Below, one piece after another: positions 7,436 to 12,255 of a DNA stretch of 12,255 nucleotides. The stretch is from Gracilaria caudata (taxonomy: Eukaryota > Rhodophyta > Florideophyceae > Gracilariales > Gracilariaceae). A program made the translations under genes and the position numbers. The notes under the pieces were generated by a model. It saw only the letters and a list, made by a program, of their open reading frames with translations, ran no database searches and was not told where the DNA came from. Location: the NCBI GenBank assembly GCA_030374735.1, contig JASCIV010000789.1, positions 1 to 12,255 of the forward strand, given 5' to 3'. Numbering within the stretch: the stretch's first letter is position 1; the number at the start of each line of letters is the position of its first letter.

Positions 7436-9022
7436 TCACCGCCTCGTTGATCTTTGCCTCCTAGAATTTCGTCTATCCGACGGCAAGTCAGCTTTATCAG
7501 CAACCGAACTTGAACCTTGCTGATTTGCGTTAGCATGCGCACGCCTCCTCGACCGACCACCCCTCTTCCTGGGCCTCCTGGTTGGAGGCGGCTCCTCATC
7601 GTCGGCACGACTCTTCCCCGCCGTGTCATCATGTTTAGCGGAATCCGAACCTCGATCCCATTGTGTGGATTCATAGTGCCCATGCCGTCGTCGTTTCGAG
7701 CTGCGGTGATCGTCAGACCAGTCCGGTGAATGAGATCTGGAACGGCGACGGGACGATCCATTGAAAGGTGAACGTTCGCGCGTGCGTTCGCGCCGGCGAT
7801 CTCGATGACGATCTCGGCCTCGATCTCTGTCACGCTGTCGTTCGCGTTCAGGCGAAAAGCGACGAGGAGATGGCGATCGCTCTGATGATCGATTGTGTTG
7901 CGAATGTCTCTCATTCTGCATGCGCTCGCGCAGACGTTCCTTCACCTCTTCCGGGATGTTGAGTTTGGCCGTGGTCTCAAACTCATCAGAGGAGTCACGA
8001 GCAGCTCTGCGCGAAGTGGAACGACGGCGAGAGTCTTCGTTGTCGTGATCCGGACGGTACACAAGAACACGATCACCGTATTTGTTGATGATAAGCGTCT
8101 CACGTCCCTTGCTACGGCGCGATCGCGCGCGCTCAGTATCAGGCTGCGGCGAATGGCGACGGTGCGAACGAGAGGGGGAACGACGCGGCGAGCGACGAGG
8201 TGAGGAAGCGCGACGCGGAGAGGACCGACGTGGCGAATGCTCGCTGGGCGGCGGCGGCGAATGCGACGGTGAACGTGAGCGGCGCGAGCGTGCGGCGGCG
8301 CGCGGAGAGGGCGAGCGACGGGCGTCGTGCTGCGCAGGGGCGTCGTGATGAGGACGGTCTGGCGCAGCTTGCTGCTGCGGGCGTTGTTGTTGTGGGTGTG
8401 GCTGCTGTTGGCGCGGTGGCTGCTGTTGGCGCGGTGGTTGCTGTTGGCGCGGTGGTTGCTGTTGGCGCGGTTGCTGCTGTTGGCGCGGCGGCTGCTGGCG
8501 CGGCGGCGGCTGCTGACGCTGCTGCTGCTGTTGACGCTGCTGCTGCGACGGGTTGGGCGGCAGCCACATGAACGGGTGCGGCATGAAACCGGGCGGCGGC
8601 GGCATGCCCGGCGGCAAATTGGGCGGCATGGGCGGCGGCATTGCAGGCGGGAACATGGAACGCGGCGGGAACGGCGGCATATGGCCAGCGAAGTTGGACG
8701 GCGGCGGCGACGGGCGCTTGAACTCGGGCGGATACAGAAAGGCGCCGACGTCGGCGGGCGGCAGCACGCATACGGCGACGGGCGTGGCGGAGGACGCGGG
8801 CTCGGGCGGATCTTTGGAGAGCGCGGCGCGAAGCGGCTCGGCCAGATCGGGTGAGGAGAGCGCGACGGCGACGCGACCCAGACTCTTGCCGCAGGCAGGG
8901 TCGACGGCGAAGCGCACGTGCGCGATGGCGCGGCGTGCCGGCGAGTGCGCGCGCGCGCAGAGCGCCTCGACGTCGGCGTCGGATGTCCACCACGGCAGGT
9001 TGCTGAGCCCGACGGCGGCCAT
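7436..9022 (-). CDS. CFIm68/CPSF6-like pre-mRNA 3'-end processing factor
   Basis: A 528-residue low-complexity protein with an N-terminal RRM-like segment. GLSNLPWWTSDADVEAL (5-21) matches the NLTWWTTDEDL start of CPSF6/CPSF7, the large subunits of cleavage factor Im, which choose poly(A) sites in the nucleus. Next comes a Pro/Met/Phe-rich region (about 98-158), a Gln/Pro/Arg-repeat region (about 159-218) and an RS domain (about 235-300). A more ordered island holds INKYGDRVLVYRPD (312-325) and LNIPEEVKERLRERM (354-368). A second RS/RD/RE region and a basic Arg-rich tail follow. This N-RRM, Pro-rich, RS order is that of CPSF6. The ATG at 9022 sits in a near-ideal Kozak context (CCACCATGG); the frame also opens upstream only from a TTG. 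It could instead be another SR protein. Confidence 0.65.
   Translation of the reverse strand: MAAVGLSNLPWWTSDADVEALCARAHSPARRAIAHVRFAVDPACGKSLGRVAVALSSPDLAEPLRAALSKDPPEPASSATPVAVCVLPPADVGAFLYPPEFKRPSPPPSNFAGHMPPFPPRSMFPPAMPPPMPPNLPPGMPPPPGFMPHPFMWLPPNPSQQQRQQQQQRQQPPPRQQPPRQQQQPRQQQPPRQQQPPRQQQPPRQQQPHPQQQRPQQQAAPDRPHHDAPAQHDARRSPSPRAAARSRRSRSPSHSPPPPSEHSPRRSSPRRASSPRRSPRRSPSRSHRRHSPQPDTERARSRRSKGRETLIINKYGDRVLVYRPDHDNEDSRRRSTSRRAARDSSDEFETTAKLNIPEEVKERLRERMQNERHSQHNRSSERSPSPRRFSPERERQRDRDRGRDRHRDRRRERTRERSPFNGSSRRRSRSHSPDWSDDHRSSKRRRHGHYESTQWDRGSDSAKHDDTAGKSRADDEEPPPTRRPRKRGGRSRRRAHANANQQGSSSVADKADLPSDRRNSRRQRSTRR
8405..8511 (-). repeat. 18-bp tandem repeat coding Gln/Pro/Arg
   Basis: Four 18-bp units (8405-8476; plus-strand form CTGTTGGCGCGGTGGTTG) followed by degenerate 15-18-bp units to about 8511, inside the CFIm68-like gene. 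Each unit codes a Gln-Gln-Gln-Pro-Pro-Arg step. Unit length is always a multiple of three, so gain or loss of units keeps the frame. Confidence 0.85.
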
Positions 9023-9148
9023 GGTGGGCGGGAGATAAGACGGGACGAGGATCAATTGTCAGGAGAAAGAGATGCGAACGGAGACGGGCGGGAATGGCAG
9101 ATGGGAAGTGGGTGCTGGCTTGCCACGCACGGCCACGCCACGCGCGTC

Positions 9149-9157
9149 CACACGTGG
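9149..9157. promoter_or_regulatory. Second G-box (CACACGTGG)
   Basis: CACGTG at 9151-9156, preceded by CA and followed by G. It shares the CACACGTG left half with the two full palindromic sites. It lies inside the inverted repeat ACGCCAC/GTGGCGT and about 130 bp upstream of the CFIm68-like ATG. Confidence 0.35.
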
Positions 9158-9281
9158 CGTCGCAGCACCCAAAAAACCAAAACAAAATAGGCGGCACGAT
9201 TCATGCAGGATGCAGCTGTCCGCGCGAACTCTCGCCCGCTCGCTGTCCCTCTCGTCTGCCGAGCGACCGCCTGCACAGTGT

Positions 9282-9293
9282 CCACACGTGTGG
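9282..9293. promoter_or_regulatory. Palindromic G-box (CCACACGTGTGG)
   Basis: A perfect 12-bp palindrome around CACGTG (9285-9290), near the middle of the region: about 260 bp from the CFIm68-like ATG and 290 bp from the chorismate synthase ATG. Eleven of its bases are identical to the site at 5745-5755. Confidence 0.5.
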
Positions 9294-9463
9294 CACCAGT
9301 GGCACAAAAGTGCGCTTGTCCACAGACGCGCATGAAACTTTCCCAAACTTTTTATCGCTTTGGAAGTGAAACTGTCAACTTGTTCACACCTCGACAAAAT
9401 CTCAACTGCATCGTGATGCAATGCAACGGGAAGTGTGAGAAACTTGCGAAGCGATAGAGCGAG

Positions 9464-9470
9464 TATTTAA
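9464..9470 (+). promoter_or_regulatory. TATA-like element for chorismate synthase
   Basis: TATTTAA, 113 bp before the ATG. It predicts a start near 9495, inside the 15-bp duplication. The spacing resembles the GlnRS and eIF3j promoters, though the motif is weaker. Confidence 0.35.
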
Positions 9471-9479
9471 CACTGATCA

Positions 9480-9509
9480 GCGGTGAGGAACACCGCGGTG
9501 AGGAACACC
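9480..9509 (+). repeat. Perfect 15-bp tandem duplication
   Basis: GCGGTGAGGAACACC occurs twice back to back (9480-9494 and 9495-9509). The junction makes a perfect 10-bp palindrome, CACCGCGGTG (9491-9500). It lies at the expected transcription start or in the leader of chorismate synthase. Confidence 0.85.
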
Positions 9510-9582
9510 AACGTCTGCCCGCAAGCCACACGCAGCCACAAAACCTTGCTCGCTTCACCTCGCACGCCAGCCTCGTACCCAA

Positions 9583-10860
9583 ATGGCAGCATTCATTCAT
9601 CTCTCACCTACAGAGAGCGCATTTTTTGGGAGTTCAGCTCAGACTTACAATGCAGCTATCCAGCCAAGACGTCCCCGGGGTGCCAGAATGGGGTTAGGAA
9701 ATTCCTTTGGTCGCATCTTCAGAATCAGCACGTGGGGCGAAAGCCACGGAGGAGGTGTTGGTGTCACTGTCGACGGCTGTCCCCCCAGACTTCCACTACA
9801 TCGCGACGAGATTCAGCGCGATCTGGATCGTCGCCGTCCCGGGCAGAGTCGTATTGTCACCCCAAGAAACGAACCTGACGCTGTGGAAATTCTGTCTGGA
9901 GTAGTTGATGGGACCACGATAGGCACGCCTATTGCAATGCTTGTTCGCAATAAGGATCAACGCAGCCAGGACTACGACACTATGGCTGTTGCGTACCGTC
10001 CGTCACATGCCGATGCAGCCTACGACGCAAAGTACGGCATTCGAGCTGTTGCTGGTGGCGGTCGGTCTTCAGCTCGAGAAACGATTGGCCGCGTGGCGGC
10101 TGGCGCCATTGCACGAAAGATTCTGAAGATGTATGCGGGTGTGGACGTAGTCGGTTACGTCAAGCGTGTTCGTGATATTGAAGCCCCTCCAATTGACCCG
10201 AACCGCGTCACCTTGGAACAAGTGGATGCAAACATTATCCGTTGTCCCGATCCAGCGGCGGCAGAGAAGATGATTGCATATGTTGATCAGATTCGCAAGT
10301 CTGGAAATAGTGTCGGAGGAGTGGTTGAGGTGGTGGCAAGGAACGTTCCTGCCGGTTTGGGATCTCCTGTTTTCGATAAGCTTGAAGCGGAACTCGCGAA
10401 AGCCTGTATGAGCCTGCCGGCCTCGAAAGGTTTTGAAATTGGCAGCGGTTTTGAGGGAACAATGCTCACAGGTATCGAGCATAACGACGAGTTTTACATT
10501 GACGACGACGGAAGAACAAGAACAGCCACAAATCGTAGTGGAGGTATACAAGGTGGAATAAGTAATGGTGAACCCATCGTAATCAGAGTGGCATTTAAGC
10601 CTACAAGTACCATAGGGAGAATTCAGAAGACAGTCACGCGTGGTGGAGAGGAAACAGAACTCAGAGGAAAAGGAAGACATGATCCGTGCGTGCTGCCAAG
10701 GGCAGTGCCAATGGTCGAATCGATGGTAGCTCTAGTTCTGGCGGATCACCTTATGCAACAGATTGCACAGAACAGCATAACACCGATTCGCGAAGAAGAT
10801 GCACCGAACCCACTCGGACCTAAACCTGTCTCTGACGCAGTGACTATGAACATCGGCTGA
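9583..10860 (+). CDS. aroC: Chorismate synthase, plastid-targeted
   Basis: A 425-residue enzyme that converts 5-enolpyruvylshikimate-3-phosphate to chorismate using reduced FMN, the last shikimate step, which feeds Phe, Tyr, Trp, folate and quinones. All three family signatures are present: GESHGGGVGVTVDGCPP (52-68, His55), GGRSSARETIGRVAAGA (159-175) and RHDPCVLPRAVPMVESM (365-381, His366). LDRRRPGQSR (81-90) and the central FDKLEAELAKACMSLPA (264-280) are typical of plant and cyanobacterial enzymes. No flavin reductase domain is fused, unlike fungal enzymes. Residues 1 to about 35 are an extra, acid-poor Ala/Ser/Arg-containing segment that fits a plastid transit peptide, with the conserved part starting at MGLGNSFG. 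The C-terminus is also slightly extended. The ATG has A at -3 and G at +4. Single exon, divergent from the CFIm68-like gene. The symbol follows bacterial usage. Confidence 0.97.
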   Translation: MAAFIHLSPTESAFFGSSAQTYNAAIQPRRPRGARMGLGNSFGRIFRISTWGESHGGGVGVTVDGCPPRLPLHRDEIQRDLDRRRPGQSRIVTPRNEPDAVEILSGVVDGTTIGTPIAMLVRNKDQRSQDYDTMAVAYRPSHADAAYDAKYGIRAVAGGGRSSARETIGRVAAGAIARKILKMYAGVDVVGYVKRVRDIEAPPIDPNRVTLEQVDANIIRCPDPAAAEKMIAYVDQIRKSGNSVGGVVEVVARNVPAGLGSPVFDKLEAELAKACMSLPASKGFEIGSGFEGTMLTGIEHNDEFYIDDDGRTRTATNRSGGIQGGISNGEPIVIRVAFKPTSTIGRIQKTVTRGGEETELRGKGRHDPCVLPRAVPMVESMVALVLADHLMQQIAQNSITPIREEDAPNPLGPKPVSDAVTMNIG

Positions 10861-11427
10861 CTCTAACGACGTACTTCACCTTGCTGAATCTACGCTCAGT
10901 TGGCCTCTACCATGACTTGATTACCTTTAACAATCTTGACGCATAAGTATTGATCACAACAGTGCTCTTGGCAAAGCCAAGATGGTTGCTGCATGCTACC
11001 CGAAGAAAAGATTATTGGCCTTGGGGAACGTTTTGCTAGATATGATATCTTAGCTTCACAACATGTATGGCGCCGTTTACCTTCGTACACAATGTGCACA
11101 TGAGTGGTCAAACACTTCACCTGCGGAGCAAGCGTTTCAAATGCCGTGGTTACTTAACCACAATTCACATCTCTTTCCTTGAAGGTCGGCGCGCAATGCG
11201 GGGAAATACTAATAAATACATGGCGACCTCCCGATTAATGGAAGAACGGGCATCTCCGATAGGATCGGTTCAATAGGCATCCTGCGCGAGATGCTGGCTT
11301 TCCAGATGTCCGCAGATCCATTGCCCCCTACCCCGATTAAAAGGGTACAGTATATCTTGCTTCAATTGGAGGATGTCCGGGAGAGCCGGAACAATGACGT
11401 GTATCAAGCTAAACAGACAGGTCATTA
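10861..11427. other. Convergent 3' region
   Basis: About 570 bp between the chorismate synthase and TXNDC9-like stops. It holds a small perfect hairpin (TCTTGGC-AAA-GCCAAGA, 10966-10982) and an AATAAA (11211-11216). A 78-codon plus ORF from ATG 11291 runs about 100 bases into the opposite-strand gene and resembles nothing known. A minus frame at 10896-11120 is equally unsupported. No RNA gene was recognised. Confidence 0.5.
11211..11216 (+). terminator. Possible polyadenylation signal (AATAAA)
   Basis: AATAAA about 350 bp after the chorismate synthase stop. It is the only canonical copy seen in this 3' region, and would give a long 3' UTR. Whether this organism uses AATAAA is not known, so support is weak. 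Confidence 0.2.
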
Positions 11428-11994
11428 TCACTCGTCGTCTGCAATGTCAGTGTTGGTTACCATACCGAACGAATGCAAGCGTTTCTCGATGCCAGCGGTA
11501 GTAAACTTGCCAGTTGCGCTTATTTGATCGAGGCCCAATAGCACCTGGTCAATCTCAGAATCCTTGACTAGTATTATTGAAGGTAGAACACGAATGTTCA
11601 ACCTGTCACACAAGAAAGGAGCCTTCTCAACGTCCGTCGCCGTAAATAGGGTTTCCAGATGGCGTTGGGCTATCCTGCCGATGTGCTCCAGCAAGTCCTC
11701 TGCATACCTATTCGAGCCTGGTCTAAACATTATAGAGACCATGCGCTTCGACGACTTTGCTCGCGAGAAGAACTCTTTCTCTGTGATACGCTGGACCGTG
11801 CCATGACCGTTTCTTCGCCACATAGCTTGCTCTTCTGCGTTCTTTTTCATTTCTGCCAGGCGTTTACGGCGAATGGCTTCTAAGTCATCGTCGTCTAGAT
11901 TATTCAGCCGATCTATTTCTGAATCAAGCTTCTCTTCCAGACCCTCAACGGCATTCTTCACTGCAGCTTCCACTAAGTTTTGCACCTGAGCCAT
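11428..11994 (-). CDS. TXNDC9-like (phosducin-like) thioredoxin-fold protein
   Basis: A 188-residue protein of the TXNDC9/Plp1 family, which binds the CCT/TRiC chaperonin and tunes folding of actin and tubulin in the cytosol. The N-terminal helix has LDSEIDRLNNLDDDDLEAI (23-41), then KRLAEMKK. The hinge RRNGHGTVQRITEKEFF (60-76) matches the KGHGEYREIPSERDFF of animals. The thioredoxin fold follows with RHLETLFTATDVEKAPFLCD (111-130), RLNIRVLPSIILVKD (131-145, cis-Pro138) and a GLDQISATGKFTT segment (154-166). The usual CxxC is replaced by RPGSNRY (91-97), so it should be redox-inactive, as in the family. The tail after the fold is shorter than in human (226 residues). The frame opens 36 codons earlier at TTG; I chose the ATG at 11994, which has A at -3. 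Confidence 0.9.
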   Translation of the reverse strand: MAQVQNLVEAAVKNAVEGLEEKLDSEIDRLNNLDDDDLEAIRRKRLAEMKKNAEEQAMWRRNGHGTVQRITEKEFFSRAKSSKRMVSIMFRPGSNRYAEDLLEHIGRIAQRHLETLFTATDVEKAPFLCDRLNIRVLPSIILVKDSEIDQVLLGLDQISATGKFTTAGIEKRLHSFGMVTNTDIADDE

Positions 11995-12255
11995 ACTGAT
12001 ACCCCAGTTCGAGAAGACGTGAGTAGTTGAGAGAGATGCTAATCGAAGATTGGAAGATACGAAGGGTGAACCAGAAGCCGTGCGCGAGCAAAGCGGTAGC
12101 AAATGGCGCCTGCCTAAAAATCTTTAATTCAAAATACAACCTGGCAAAATCCGATTTTTAAATGGGGGAGGGGCTAATCTACATTATGTGAGACATGTGG
12201 CAAATACGGGCAGATCCTTACAAACAATTGGGTGTCTTACAGTAGATCCTCACAA
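11995..12255 (-). other. Upstream region of the TXNDC9-like gene
   Basis: About 260 bp of leader and promoter, A/T-rich between about 12115 and 12165. On the minus strand it has TTTAAA near 12157-12162, but no clear TATA box and no CACGTG. CATGTG near 12195 is a weak E-box variant. No gene was recognised before the window ends. Confidence 0.4.

Larger units (their letters stand above)
9023..9582. other. Divergent promoter region, CFIm68-like and chorismate synthase
   Basis: 560 bp between the two ATGs. It contains two G-box cores (9151-9156 and 9285-9290), an A-rich tract (about 9172-9187), an inverted repeat ACGCCAC/GTGGCGT (9135-9141 with 9154-9160), a TATTTAA (9464-9470) and a 15-bp tandem duplication (9480-9509). 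No convincing TATA box faces the CFIm68-like gene. Confidence 0.6.

Noticed and set aside
8200..9038. Several long plus-strand frames opposite the CFIm68-like gene
   Set aside because: They consist of Gly, Ala, Arg and Leu runs created by the GC-rich repeats on the other strand.
8139..9197. A 352-codon minus-strand frame overlapping the CFIm68-like gene
   Set aside because: It opens at a GTG, is an Ala/Arg-rich GC shadow of the real frame, and has no domain. The real frame has a Kozak ATG and the NLPWW motif.
10069..10680. A 203-codon minus frame inside chorismate synthase
   Set aside because: It is an antisense shadow; the plus frame carries all the family signatures.
10966..10982. A 7-bp stem, 3-base loop hairpin as a terminator or small RNA
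   Set aside because: The stem is short, no U-run follows, and the genome is eukaryotic, so a bacterial-type terminator is not expected.
11291..11527. A 78-codon plus ORF with ATG near the TXNDC9-like 3' end
   Set aside because: It resembles nothing known and partly overlaps the opposite-strand gene.
1..12255. Search by eye for tRNA, rRNA, CRISPR arrays, IS or transposon ends
   Set aside because: No B-box-like GGTTCRANYCC, spaced repeats, long terminal repeats or transposase motifs were found. A covariance-model scan would be needed to be sure.

Overview
The window looks like nuclear DNA of a photosynthetic, intron-poor, single-celled eukaryote. Five intact genes are eukaryotic in kind: cytosolic glutaminyl-tRNA synthetase, eIF3j, a CPSF6/CFIm68-like RS protein, a plastid-type chorismate synthase with an N-terminal extension, and a TXNDC9-like thioredoxin-fold protein. 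Each reads as one uninterrupted exon from ATG to stop. A plant/cyanobacterial-type chorismate synthase with a putative transit peptide points to an alga. The intronless compact genes, moderate GC and HET-E-like WD40 repeats would fit a red alga of the Porphyridium sort. That placement is inference; no marker here proves it.

Layout. Bases 1-3190 form a ragged, gene-poor block. It holds a WD40 fragment with no beginning (to 636), a decayed unidentified coding relic (about 699-1287), an intact APH-like kinase ORF whose sequence resembles a family common in fungi (1356-2354), and small unassigned reading frames (2326-3197). Bases 3194-12255 are ordinary and tightly packed: GlnRS (minus), eIF3j (plus), CFIm68-like (minus), chorismate synthase (plus), TXNDC9-like (minus). 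Neighbours alternate strictly, giving two divergent promoter regions (5546-6344 and 9023-9582) and two convergent 3' regions (7074-7435 and 10861-11427).

Regulatory signals. Both divergent regions carry the same palindromic G-box, CACACGTGTGG, at 5745-5755 and 9283-9293, plus a third partial copy at 9149-9157. TATAAAAG boxes lie at sensible distances upstream of GlnRS and eIF3j, and TATTTAA upstream of chorismate synthase. A perfect 15-bp tandem duplication sits where chorismate synthase transcription should begin.

Working together. Four of the five intact genes serve gene expression and protein biogenesis: charging tRNA-Gln, translation initiation, mRNA 3'-end processing, and chaperonin-linked folding. 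The fifth makes chorismate for aromatic compounds in the plastid. They share no single pathway, but the shared G-box suggests possible co-regulation. The most unusual content is the kinase with its surrounding relics. No complete novel system can be demonstrated from the sequence alone.
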